In this document: positions 24,037 through 32,116 of the stretch, in pieces
Position numbering within the stretch: the first letter of the stretch is position 1
Layout: each line of letters begins with the position of its first letter
Assembly (NCBI RefSeq): GCF_026965535.1
Contig: NZ_CP114039.1
Coordinates: forward strand, 3,968,001-4,032,000
DNA length: 64,000 bases
Direction of reading: 5' to 3'
Origin: Corallococcus sp. NCRR
GTDB taxonomy: Bacteria > Myxococcota > Myxococcia > Myxococcales > Myxococcaceae
Translations under genes and position numbers: made by a program
Notes under the pieces: generated by a model
Told to the model about the DNA's origin: nothing
Databases searched by the model: none
The model's input: only the letters and a program-made list of their open reading frames with translations

Positions 24037-24468
24037 TTACTCCCGTGCCTTCTTGAGACGTTGAGCGGCCTCGTCCGCGTCGATGAGCCCGGCCGCGAGG
24101 TCATCGAGAATCTGCGCCCGGCGCGGAGCGCCACGCTCCCGGGGCGGAGGTGGCGGCGCGGGAGGCGTGGGCGCCGGCGCGACTCCGGGCGCCTGGCCCA
24201 GGGCCTCCACCACATCGTCCAGCCTCGCCACCACCGTCGGATAGGAGAGGCCCAGCGCCTGCTCCACGTCCTTGATCTTCCCCCGGCACGCCATGAACAC
24301 GCGCACGAACGCGAGCTGCTCCGGCGACAGCTGCTGCACCCAGCCCGTCGTGAAGCGCCCCTCCACCGCGGATGCGCACCCGTCGCAGCGCACCCGTTCG
24401 ATGACGGTGCCGCCTCCACAGACGGGGCAGCGGGTGGGCACGGGCCAGGTGGACTTGGAATTCGTCAT
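24037..24468 (-). CDS. DUF2089 protein: zinc ribbon plus HTH
   Basis: 143 residues. An N-terminal zinc ribbon (CPVCGG at residue 14, CDGC at residue 28) is followed by a helix-turn-helix-like segment (LSPEQLAFVRVFMACRGKIKDVEQALGLSYPTVVARLDDVVEAL) typical of DUF2089. A Pro-rich linker and a SHOCT-like tail (ILDDLAAGLIDADEAAQRLKKA) complete it. Probably a transcription regulator of its own operon (DUF2089-DUF4097-unknown). An AT-rich near-perfect inverted repeat stands directly upstream at 24481-24516. Confidence 0.85.
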   Translation of the reverse strand: MTNSKSTWPVPTRCPVCGGGTVIERVRCDGCASAVEGRFTTGWVQQLSPEQLAFVRVFMACRGKIKDVEQALGLSYPTVVARLDDVVEALGQAPGVAPAPTPPAPPPPPRERGAPRRAQILDDLAAGLIDADEAAQRLKKARE

Positions 24469-24480
24469 GGGTGGTTATTC

Positions 24481-24516
24481 AGAAAATCAATTTCGGGTTT
24501 GAGAATATTGATTTCT
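24481..24516 (-). promoter_or_regulatory. AT-rich palindrome upstream of DUF2089 operon
   Basis: Arms AGAAAATCAAT (24481-24491) and ATTGATTTCT (24507-24516) are inverted copies with one extra A, separated by 15 bp. The segment is strikingly AT-rich for this genome and lies 12 bp before the DUF2089 start, overlapping the end of the DUF2071 gene. A likely operator for the adjacent HTH protein or an AT-rich promoter. Confidence 0.55.
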
Positions 24517-25255
24517 ACGGGCTTGGCAAGGGCGGGAGTTCATTTCCAGGAAGGACGGACACTTCCGAGCCGGTGGCCACGAAGGCGGAGTGGGGCGTGC
24601 CCCGGAGGCACTCGGAGAAGGCGGGGCCGTAGAAGCGGGCCACGTCGCAGTCGAAGGCGGTCTCCCGGGCGCGCCAGACGGTCCAGCGGGGGTGCTCCAC
24701 GCGGTACTCGGCGCAGCCGCCGTCGCGCTGGGCGGTGTAGCCCCAGTAGTGCTCGGTGATGAACTCCTCCTGGGAGCCGGGGGCGCTCTCTGCCGGCGTG
24801 CCGAGCGTCCGGGCCGACAACCGGTGCCAGCGGCCGTGGGACTTCCAGGCGTACTCGACGTGGCCGGGCGCGCCGGTGTCCGCGCCGTCCATGTTCACGG
24901 CGTGGCGCATGGGGTGCGCGACGTAGGGCTCGTTGTAGAGGACGCGCGCCACGGTGGCGATGGCGAGCCGGGGCACGATTTCGCGCACGAACACCACGCC
25001 GCGCCGCCAGCCCTCGGGGCCCAGGCGGCGCACGTAGAAGCGCAGGTTCACCTCATCGAAGTCCCGGTGGAACGGCACCGCGAGTCCCCGCACGCGCGTG
25101 TCGAGGAAGCGGAAGCCGACCATGCTCGCGAACGTGCGGCCCTGCCACGCGTCGAGCTCCGTGCCACGGGGGACGAGGGGCCGCAGCACCGCCGGATCCA
25201 CCTCGTAGTTGAGCATCAGCAGGTACTTCCACGTCGCCGTCAGGAAGGGGCGCAT
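24515..25255 (-). CDS. DUF2071 (YqjF-type) protein
   Basis: 246 residues. WKYLLMLNYEVDPAVLRPLVPRGTELD, then SMVGFRFLDTRV, NLRFYVR and EHYWGYT are characteristic of the DUF2071/YqjF family (acetoacetate-decarboxylase-like fold). No activity is established. It is located downstream of the acyltransferase and upstream of the DUF2089 operon on the same strand, 88 bp and 46 bp away. Confidence 0.85.
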   Translation of the reverse strand: MRPFLTATWKYLLMLNYEVDPAVLRPLVPRGTELDAWQGRTFASMVGFRFLDTRVRGLAVPFHRDFDEVNLRFYVRRLGPEGWRRGVVFVREIVPRLAIATVARVLYNEPYVAHPMRHAVNMDGADTGAPGHVEYAWKSHGRWHRLSARTLGTPAESAPGSQEEFITEHYWGYTAQRDGGCAEYRVEHPRWTVWRARETAFDCDVARFYGPAFSECLRGTPHSAFVATGSEVSVLPGNELPPLPSP

Positions 25256-25343
25256 GCGCGAGGTCTAGCGCGCACGCGACGCCCGGGCCCAGGGCCACCC
25301 CCTCGCGCGGCTTCTGTCGCGCAGAAGCGCGGGCCACCACGGT

Positions 25344-26492
25344 TCAGGGAACGGTGGGCTGCACCTGGGGCTTCCTGGCGGCGAGCCCCCGCTCCAGCCG
25401 CTCCCGCCACTTCAGCGCGGGCCGCTCCACGCCATGGTGCAGCGCGAGCGAGGCGAGCAGCACCGCCACGGCGCCGGCCAGCACCGTGACGACTTGGAAC
25501 GCGTCCATGCCATGGGGCGCCAGCGCGTCCCTCACGCCGTGCTGCACGGCCTTGTGCGTGAGGTAGACGGTGAAGCTCAGGACCGCGAAGGTCTTCACGC
25601 CCGGGATGCGCGCACAGACGCGCGAGGCCGAGGGGCCCGCCAGCGCCATCAGCAGCGCCGCGAAGCCCAGCGCGGCCAGGGGGAACGCCAGCAGGACATA
25701 GGGGAGGTAACGGAAGTGTTCCTCGTTGATGTAGAGCACGCCGCCCAGGCACGCGAGCCCCACGACGGCCATCCCCCACGCGCGGGCCCCCCGGGTCCAG
25801 CGCTCCCAGGCCCGGGGCCGGAAGACGCGCAGGGCCGCGAGCAGCACGCCGCACGTCAGCCCGTCGAGCCGCGCGTAGGTCGGGTAGTAGAGCAGCATGT
25901 CGAAGTCGCGCCACCCCTGCTCGCCCGGTCCGAGCGCGGAGAAGTGGTGCTGCCACAGCGCACCGCGCAGGAGCATCCCTCCGCCCATCACGGCCGCGGC
26001 GATCGCGATGAGGGACGGCGCGCGAAGGCGTCCCCGCAGCGCGAGCACGGTGAGCGGCAGCACCAGGTAGAAGTGCTCCTCCACGCATAGCGACCACGCG
26101 TGGGAGAAGCCGTTGATGCGCAGGCCGAAGTTCTGCGTGAAGGTGAGGAAGCGCCACGCGGGCGTCTCCAGGGGCCGCTCGGTCCAGGCCGGCACGAAGA
26201 GGTAGAGGCCCAGCACGACGAGGAAGGACGGGAGGATGCGCAGCGAGCGCCGCAGATAGAAGCGCCGTAGGGACGGCGTCTCCCCGCGAGACACCGGCTC
26301 CAGGAGCTGCGAGCCGATGAGGAAGCCGCTGAGCACGAAGAACAGCTCCACGCCCGTCCAGCCGAAGTTGGCGAACGTCTGGTAGGCCTCGTGCCCCTGG
26401 GGGCGGGGATAGTGGAAGACGACGACGACGAGGATGGCCAGGCACCGGAGCAGGTCCAGGCCGGCCAGATGGCGCGGTTCGGTGGCGTTCAG
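25344..26492 (-). CDS. Acyltransferase 3 (OafA/YrhL-like) membrane protein, non-standard start
   Basis: 382 residues if begun at CTG 26492. The family N-terminus is present in frame (HLAGLDLLRCLAILVVVVFHY, with the conserved His), followed by GVELFFVLSGFLIG, RRSLRILPSF and the block AWSLCVEEHFYLVLP. About ten membrane helices follow. Between the upstream in-frame TGA (26505) and GTG 26351 there is no ATG, GTG or TTG, and the GTG would remove the first helix and the His. Either a CTG is used or the start codon has been lost. These enzymes O-acylate surface sugars or lipids; the target is unknown. Confidence 0.8.
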   Translation of the reverse strand: MNATEPRHLAGLDLLRCLAILVVVVFHYPRPQGHEAYQTFANFGWTGVELFFVLSGFLIGSQLLEPVSRGETPSLRRFYLRRSLRILPSFLVVLGLYLFVPAWTERPLETPAWRFLTFTQNFGLRINGFSHAWSLCVEEHFYLVLPLTVLALRGRLRAPSLIAIAAAVMGGGMLLRGALWQHHFSALGPGEQGWRDFDMLLYYPTYARLDGLTCGVLLAALRVFRPRAWERWTRGARAWGMAVVGLACLGGVLYINEEHFRYLPYVLLAFPLAALGFAALLMALAGPSASRVCARIPGVKTFAVLSFTVYLTHKAVQHGVRDALAPHGMDAFQVVTVLAGAVAVLLASLALHHGVERPALKWRERLERGLAARKPQVQPTVP

Positions 26493-26823
26493 CGGAGTCG
26501 GCTTTCAGCGGGGGGGATGCCTCCGATGCTAGCAAGGTGCATCCGGGCTGCCAGAGACACGCCGCACAACCCGCGCCGGCCACGCGTTCACGCAGGCCTC
26601 CCGCCCGAACACGCCTCAACGAAATGAGAAGGTGAGAACCGGTTGGAGCGCCCCGTTCCGCCCGGGCCGCGAAAACCTGTAGGACAGTCGGACAGGTTTT
26701 GCAGAACCGCCTCCGGGGAGGCCTCTTGGGCGCCCTCGGCTTCATGCTTCGGACGGCGCATGGGGCGCGTCTGGCATGCTCGGTGCCCCCTTTGGCTTCT
26801 CCCTAGAATCCGGCCCTTGGGGG
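26493..26823. other. Intergenic spacer with one extragenic palindrome
   Basis: About 330 bp without a supported gene, between the FAAL stop and the acyltransferase. Both flanking genes read leftward. The only clear structure is the AACCTGT-type palindrome at 26672-26700. Confidence 0.6.
26672..26700. repeat. REP-like palindrome, copy A
   Basis: AAAACCTGTAGGAC-A-GTCGGACAGGTTTT: 14-bp arms with two mismatches. The same palindrome occurs at 50450-50478 and 50497-50521. Confidence 0.75.
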
Positions 26824-28644
26824 TCAGGGCGTCTGGGCATCCAGGTCCTCCACCCTTGCTCCCAAGCGCGTCGGCACGCGTGCCAGGATTCGGAACTCCC
26901 TGGCTGAACGCTCGGTGTGGATGTCCGCGCCGTTCATCGCGGTCGTGCACCAGGTGTGCAGTTCGCGCAGCGCTCCGGCGAGGAAGGCCTCCCGCGTGGC
27001 CCTGCGCTGCACCTTGCCGCTCGACGTCTTGGGCAGGCTCCCGGGCTCGATGAGCACCACCGCTCGGGGCCTCACCTCGTGCACCGTGGCCAGACGTCCG
27101 CGGATGGCGCCCAGCACCGGCGCCACCTCGCCGTCCCACTTGCGTGCATCCACCTCCTGCACCACGACGAGGTGCTCCTCGCCGTCCACCTCCACGCCGA
27201 AGGCCACGCCGCAGCCGGGCCTGAGCGCGGGGTGGCTCTCCTCCACCACCGACTCCAGGTCCTGCGGGTACAGGTTGCGGCCTCGCACGATGATCAGGTC
27301 CTTCTGCCGCCCCGTGACGTACAGCTCGCCGTCGTCCAGGAAGCCCAGGTCCCCGGTCCGCAGGTAGGGCCCGTCCCCTTGCGCGGTCCTTGCCTGGAAG
27401 ACCCTCGCGGACTCCTCCTCGCGCCTCCAGTAGCCCTTGGCCACGCTGGGCCCCTTCACCCAGACCTCGCCCACTTCTCCTGGCGGGAGCACCTGGCCAG
27501 TTTCTGGCTCCACGATGCGCAGGGATTGATCCGGCAGCGTCGCTCCGCTGCCCACCAGCGTCCGGGCCGCTCCAATGGGGGCCCTCGCGCTGCCTGCCTC
27601 CAGCGCGGCGGCGTCCACGTCCCGCAGGATGGGCGCGGCCTCCTTCGCTCCACCGGAGACGATGAGCGTCCCTTCCGCCAGGCCGTAGCAGGGGTAGAAC
27701 GCCTCGCGCCGGAAGCCATGCGGTCCGAAGGCCTCCGTGAAGCGGGTCAGCGTGTCCGGACGGATGGGCTCCGCGCCGCAGAACGCCACCTCCCAGCGGC
27801 TCAGGTCCAGGCCCTCCCGTTCCGCGGGCGGGATGCGCCGCACGCACAGGTCGAACGCGAAGTTGGGCCCGCCGCTGCTGGTGCCTCCGAAGCGGGTGAG
27901 CGCCTCCAGCCACGCGCGAGGCCGCTTGAGGAACCTCAGCGGCGACATCAGCACCGTGTGGAAGCCCTGCGCCAGCGGCACCAGCACGCCGCCAATGAGC
28001 CCCATGTCGTGGTACGGCGGCAGCCAGATGACGCCCACGGTGTCGTCGTGCGTCTGGAAGGCGCGGCGGATGGCCCCCAGGTTGTGCAGCAGGTTGCCGT
28101 GGCTGAGCATCACGCCCCGGGGCGTCCCCGTGCTGCCGGACGTGTACTGGAGGAAGGCCAGCGTGTCCGCCGTCACGTCCGGCCGCTTCCATGCCGCCGC
28201 GTCGCCTTCCTCCAGCGCGTCCGTTGCCACCCACTTGAGCGCGCGCAGCTCCGGCGCGTCCGTGAAGAGCAGCTCCGCCATGGACAGGATGAAGGACGTG
28301 GTGAGCACCACCGTGGCCCCGGAGTCCGCGATGAGTGCGCGCAGCCGGGGCAGGGTGCGCTCCAGCCGCGAGGGGTCCGGAGGATAGGCCGGCACCGCCA
28401 CCAGCCCCGAACACACGCAGCCGAAGAAGCCGCGGAGGTAGTCCGCGCCGGGGGGATAGAGCAGGACCGCCCGCTCCCCTTTGGCCGCGAGCGACTGGAG
28501 CGCGGCGGCGATGCGGTGCGCGCTGGATGCCAGCGCGCACCGGGTGAGCGTCACCTCCGCGTCGTCCTCCAGGAAGGTGTAGAGGCGGGGATCCGCGGGA
28601 CGGCGGCTTCGCTCGTCGAGGAGGTCGATCAGCGTGATGGACAT
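26824..28644 (-). CDS. Stand-alone fatty acyl-AMP ligase (FAAL-like)
   Basis: 606 residues. Adenylate-forming core motifs are complete: YTSGSTGTPRGVMLSH (167-182), WLPPYHDMGLIGG, PCYGLAEGTLIVSGG, YLRTGDLGFLDDGELYVTGRQKD and the A10 lysine in SLPKTSSGK (Lys544). The pattern, with PAYPPDPSRLERTLPRLRALIADSGA, is that of FAALs rather than acyl-CoA ligases. FAALs activate fatty acids as acyl-AMP for transfer to an acyl carrier protein of a PKS/NRPS; no carrier protein or synthase is adjacent here. Met 28644 is chosen over 28668 for homology (MSITLIDLLDERS). It lies 7 bp after the outer-membrane protein gene. Confidence 0.9.
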   Translation of the reverse strand: MSITLIDLLDERSRRPADPRLYTFLEDDAEVTLTRCALASSAHRIAAALQSLAAKGERAVLLYPPGADYLRGFFGCVCSGLVAVPAYPPDPSRLERTLPRLRALIADSGATVVLTTSFILSMAELLFTDAPELRALKWVATDALEEGDAAAWKRPDVTADTLAFLQYTSGSTGTPRGVMLSHGNLLHNLGAIRRAFQTHDDTVGVIWLPPYHDMGLIGGVLVPLAQGFHTVLMSPLRFLKRPRAWLEALTRFGGTSSGGPNFAFDLCVRRIPPAEREGLDLSRWEVAFCGAEPIRPDTLTRFTEAFGPHGFRREAFYPCYGLAEGTLIVSGGAKEAAPILRDVDAAALEAGSARAPIGAARTLVGSGATLPDQSLRIVEPETGQVLPPGEVGEVWVKGPSVAKGYWRREEESARVFQARTAQGDGPYLRTGDLGFLDDGELYVTGRQKDLIIVRGRNLYPQDLESVVEESHPALRPGCGVAFGVEVDGEEHLVVVQEVDARKWDGEVAPVLGAIRGRLATVHEVRPRAVVLIEPGSLPKTSSGKVQRRATREAFLAGALRELHTWCTTAMNGADIHTERSAREFRILARVPTRLGARVEDLDAQTP

Positions 28645-28651
28645 GCGCACC

Positions 28652-29269
28652 TCAATAGCTGCCGCCAATCATCAGCATGCCCGCGTAGCGGCCATCCCCC
28701 GCGCCAAGGTCCTGCGTGGGCGAGAAGTCCTGCCCGAAGAGGAAGCTGTAGGTGCCGCGCACCTCGGCCGTGAGCTGGGGATTGAACTTGTAGCGCACCC
28801 CCGCTCCCACGGGCGCGTAGCCCCCCGTGTCGTCGAAGAACCGGAAGAAGTTGCCCTCGCGCACCGAGTAGCGCTCGACGCCGATGCCCCCCAGTACATA
28901 GGGCTGCGCCCGGGTGTGGGTGAAGCCGACCGTGAGCGCCGCCTGCGCTCCGTTCCGCACGATGTCCGGCGTGCCGAAGAACGAGCCGTTCGCGACGGAC
29001 AGGTTGCTCACGCCGCCGCTGTAGCCCAGCTCCACGCCCAGGTAGTCATTGGCGCGGTAGCCCACGAGGACGCCATACGACGGCCCCGGATCCAGGTTGG
29101 GCGCGAGCTTACCCGTGTAGCCCTCCACGCCCACTCCGAGGAGGAAGTAGGGGCCCTGCCAATCCACCCGGTCCACCCGCATGGGCGCGTCCGACGGCGG
29201 GTCCTGGGCCCTGGCGGCGCCACCCGTCAGTCCTGCCAGGCAGAGCCCCAACGCGATGTTTCGCCTCAT
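28652..29269 (-). CDS. Outer-membrane beta-barrel protein
   Basis: 205 residues: a signal peptide (IALGLCLAGLTGGAARAQ), then alternating aromatic/hydrophobic strands (YFLLGVGVEGYTG, YGVLVGYRANDYLGVELGYSG, AYTVGFTH-like segments, VGAGVRYKFNPQLTAEVRGTYSF) that fit an eight-stranded OmpA/OmpW-sized barrel. It ends in GMLMIGGSY with a terminal aromatic, a usual barrel signature. GGAGGGAG precedes ATG 29269. It is followed after 7 bp by the FAAL gene, so both are probably co-transcribed; a link to an acylated product at the outer membrane is speculative. Confidence 0.85.
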   Translation of the reverse strand: MRRNIALGLCLAGLTGGAARAQDPPSDAPMRVDRVDWQGPYFLLGVGVEGYTGKLAPNLDPGPSYGVLVGYRANDYLGVELGYSGGVSNLSVANGSFFGTPDIVRNGAQAALTVGFTHTRAQPYVLGGIGVERYSVREGNFFRFFDDTGGYAPVGAGVRYKFNPQLTAEVRGTYSFLFGQDFSPTQDLGAGDGRYAGMLMIGGSY

Positions 29270-29520
29270 GACCGCTCCCTCCATGTGTCTCCTGCGCAGC
29301 CAGAAGGTGACCTCCGGGGGAGGGGCGGACAACGAACGGACAGGCGGTACCCCGGAGGCCCACGGCACCCCGGAGGGCGGGGGTGGCGGCGCACGAGGCC
29401 GGGCCCCTGGCCGTCTCCCTGCCTGGCCCCTGTGACCCGCAGCGCGCGGCTTCCACCTTGAGCCGTACCCGGATGCCCGTGGCACCTCCTCCTTCGCGTC
29501 CGGGCCGGGAGCACTCCGCC

Positions 29521-30855
29521 ATGAACGACGCCGCCCACCCCCCGTCCGTCGCGGGCCCTTCCACGACTTCAGGCCTCCGTGCCCGTGCCCAACGCGTCCT
29601 CGCGCAGCTGGGCGCGGTGCTGCCAGACGTGGACGTCCTCTACCGCGACCTGCACGAGCACCCGGAGCTGTCCGGCCAGGAAGCGCGCACGGCCGCCCAG
29701 GTGGCGCGCCGGCTGGAGGCGGAGGGTTACGAGGTGAGCCGGGACGTGGGCGGCCACGGCGTGGTGGGCCTCTTGCGCAACGGCGACGGGCCCAGGGTGC
29801 TCCTGCGCGGGGACATGGACGCGCTGCCCGTGGAGGAGAAGACGGGGCTGCCCTACGCGAGCCGCGTGCGGACACCGGAGGGCGAGCCGGTGATGCACGC
29901 GTGCGGGCATGACGTCCACACCGCGTGCCTGGTGGGCACGGCGGCGGTGCTGGCGCGCTCGCGCGACGCGTGGCGCGGCACGGTGATGGTGGTGGGGCAG
30001 CCGGCGGAGGAGACCCTTCAGGGCGCGAAGGCGATGCTGGACGCCGGGCTCTACTCGCGCTTCGGCACGCCGGACGCGGTGCTGGGGCAGCACACGGCGC
30101 CGCTGCCGGTGGGCACCTTCATGCACCGCGAGGGCGTGACGATGATGGGCTCCGCGCACGTGCGCCTGCGCCTCTTCGGCCGGGGCGCGCATGGAGCGCA
30201 GCCGGAGCTGTCCGTGGACCCCGTGGTGCTGGGAGCCAGCGTGGTGATGCGTCTGCAGACCATCGTGTCGCGCGCGCTGTCACCGCTGGAGCCCGCGGTG
30301 GTGACGGTGGGGTCCTTCCATGCGGGGACTCGCGCCAACGTGATTCCGGACGAAGCCGTGCTGGAGCTGACGGTGCGCACGGAGGACGACGCGGTGCAGG
30401 CGCGGGTGCTCGCCGCCATCGAGCGCATCGCGAAGGGAGAGGCCGCGGCGTCGGGCGCGCCGAGGCCTCCCCAGATGGAGGTGCTCAACCGCGGGCCGGT
30501 GAACCGCAACGACCCGGAGCTGCTTCGCCGCGTTCGGGACGCGCACGCGGAGTGGTTCGGGCGCGACGCGCTGGTGCCGGGGGTGCTCGCCAGCGCGAGC
30601 GAGGACTTCCCCTTCTTCGCCCAGGGGCCGGAGCACCCGGTGCCCATCGCGTACTGGTTCATGGGCATCACGCCGCGAAGAGCCTGGGAGGAGGCGCCGG
30701 GCGCGACGCCGCCGCAGAAGGCAGTGCACCTGCCGGGGCCGCACTCCAGCCACTACGCGCCGGACCGCGAGGGCTCGCTGCGCACGGGCTGCGAGTCACT
30801 CACCGTGGCGGCCCTGGCCTGCCTGCATGGGGGCGCCGCGTCCGTGGACCACTGA
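29521..30855 (+). CDS. M20-family amidohydrolase/aminoacylase
   Basis: 444 residues. Metal-ligand motifs of M20D amidohydrolases are present: LLRGDMDALPVEE (Asp near 98-100), MHACGHDVH (Cys128, His130), GQPAEET (Glu163-164), GRGAHGAQPE in the dimerisation domain and GPHSSHYAPD near the C-terminus. This family hydrolyses N-acyl amino acids, hippurate or indole-acyl conjugates; the substrate is not evident. There is no signal peptide, so it is cytoplasmic. ATG 29521 has GGGAG about 10 nt upstream. It is divergent from the OMP gene across 251 bp. Confidence 0.92.
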   Translation: MNDAAHPPSVAGPSTTSGLRARAQRVLAQLGAVLPDVDVLYRDLHEHPELSGQEARTAAQVARRLEAEGYEVSRDVGGHGVVGLLRNGDGPRVLLRGDMDALPVEEKTGLPYASRVRTPEGEPVMHACGHDVHTACLVGTAAVLARSRDAWRGTVMVVGQPAEETLQGAKAMLDAGLYSRFGTPDAVLGQHTAPLPVGTFMHREGVTMMGSAHVRLRLFGRGAHGAQPELSVDPVVLGASVVMRLQTIVSRALSPLEPAVVTVGSFHAGTRANVIPDEAVLELTVRTEDDAVQARVLAAIERIAKGEAAASGAPRPPQMEVLNRGPVNRNDPELLRRVRDAHAEWFGRDALVPGVLASASEDFPFFAQGPEHPVPIAYWFMGITPRRAWEEAPGATPPQKAVHLPGPHSSHYAPDREGSLRTGCESLTVAALACLHGGAASVDH

Positions 30856-30966
30856 GAGGGCCCCCGGCCTGGAACGGGGCCGCTGGCCCGGCTGGCTCCC
30901 CGTCGCTTGCCCCCGCCGCGAGTGCCTCCAACTTGAAGGCGGACGACACTTCTGGAGGACATCCCG

Positions 30967-31452
30967 ATGAAGCTTCCGCTCATGGCCTCGATGACCGCGC
31001 TCCTCTTGGGCGGCTGTGCCACGCAGACCGCGTCCGTTCCACAGGAGTCCCCGTCCGAGGCATTCGCCAGCGACGAGATGTCCTGGGACGCGGAGGAGTC
31101 TCCTCGCACGCAGGAGATGCAGCGCACCCATGACCTGAACTTCTACGGCACCGTGGGCGCCGAGGCCCAGGCCAACGCCGAAGCCACCGGAGGCACGGGC
31201 ATCCAGAAGTCCTCGAAGCCAGAGGACTTCAAATGCGTGGACATCAACGAGGTGGGCACGGGCGGCTCGGGCAGCATCGACATGCGCGACGTGGACAACC
31301 TGGCCCCGGAGGCCGTGCCGTCGCAGAACCCCGGAGCGCGGTTGGACATCACTCCGGAGGCCTGGAACCGCAACAAGGGCATTGGCACGAGCCCCGTGGC
31401 GCCGTCCACCGGTACGCCTCCCGCCGAGGGCAGCGGCGGCGCCGGCCATTAG
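30967..31452 (+). CDS. Small lipoprotein of unknown function
   Basis: 161 residues with a clear lipobox (ALLLGGC, Cys17). The mature part is Gly/Glu/Pro-rich and probably disordered, with no recognisable domain. GGAGG stands 7 nt before the ATG. It sits between the M20 gene and the convergent YaiI gene. Confidence 0.75.
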   Translation: MKLPLMASMTALLLGGCATQTASVPQESPSEAFASDEMSWDAEESPRTQEMQRTHDLNFYGTVGAEAQANAEATGGTGIQKSSKPEDFKCVDINEVGTGGSGSIDMRDVDNLAPEAVPSQNPGARLDITPEAWNRNKGIGTSPVAPSTGTPPAEGSGGAGH

Positions 31453-31463
31453 GCGCGGACGCC

Positions 31464-31922
31464 TCAGCCCTGCTGCTTCACCAGCCGGGTCAGCTCGCGG
31501 TCCAGCGTGGCCGCGAACTGCTGACGGTCCTGCGGTGAGAAGCCGCCGGGGCCGCCCGTGTTCACGCCGCTGTCGCGCAGCTCCTGCATGAAGTTGCGCA
31601 TCGACAGCCGCTCGTCGATGGTCTCCGGCGTGAAGAGTTCCCCGCGCGGGTCCATCACCACGACGCCCTTGGGGACGAGCAGCGCGGCCAGCGGGATGTC
31701 CTGCGTGACGGCCAGGTCCCCGGCCTCCGCGGACGTGGCGATGTGCCGGTCCGCCACGTCCAGCCCTGCGCCCACCTGCACGGTAGACACATACGCCAGG
31801 CGCGGCAGCGCCAGCGGCTTGTTCGCCACGAAGACGATGGGCACCTTCACGCGCTGCACGGCGCGCAGCAGGATGTCCCGCACGGGCCCCGGACATGCAT
31901 CGGCATCGACCCAGATTTTCAT
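31464..31922 (-). CDS. YaiI/YqxD family (DUF188) protein
   Basis: 152 residues. MKIWVDADACPGPVRDILLRA, then FVANKPLALP, then VQVGAGLDVADRHI, and VTQDIPLAALLVPKG match the DUF188 PIN-like fold with its conserved Asp residues, suggesting a nuclease-like active site; activity is unproven in the family. Met 31922 is preferred over 31931 because it begins at the conserved MKIWVDADACP. It is divergent from the LodA-like operon; the gap holds a palindrome array. Confidence 0.9.
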   Translation of the reverse strand: MKIWVDADACPGPVRDILLRAVQRVKVPIVFVANKPLALPRLAYVSTVQVGAGLDVADRHIATSAEAGDLAVTQDIPLAALLVPKGVVVMDPRGELFTPETIDERLSMRNFMQELRDSGVNTGGPGGFSPQDRQQFAATLDRELTRLVKQQG

Positions 31923-31941
31923 GCGCTCCATCCTCGCTGAT

Positions 31942-32015
31942 TGACCCGCCCGGGTCAGGCGCGTTGACGCGTCATCTCCCGCGCTGACACGTCATGGACA
32001 GCCCCTGACGCGTCC
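31942..32015. promoter_or_regulatory. Array of four TGAC palindromes before the LodA-like operon
   Basis: Four sites: TGACCCG-CC-CGGGTCA (31942-31957), TGACGCGTCA (31965-31974), TGACACGTCA (31985-31994) and TGACGCGTCC (32006-32015). Their centres are 20, 20 and 21 bp apart, two helical turns, so they face the same side of the DNA. They lie in the 194-bp gap between divergent yaiI-like and lodA-like genes. They look like a cooperative operator for an unknown dimeric regulator. Confidence 0.6.
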
Positions 32016-32116
32016 GGCGGCCAGGGGGCCTCCGCGACCGTCCTTCGCAACCCCCAGGAATCATTTACGGCTTGTACTGGTATTTCCTGGTGTGCGGCTT
32101 GCAGTGGGGGCGGGGC

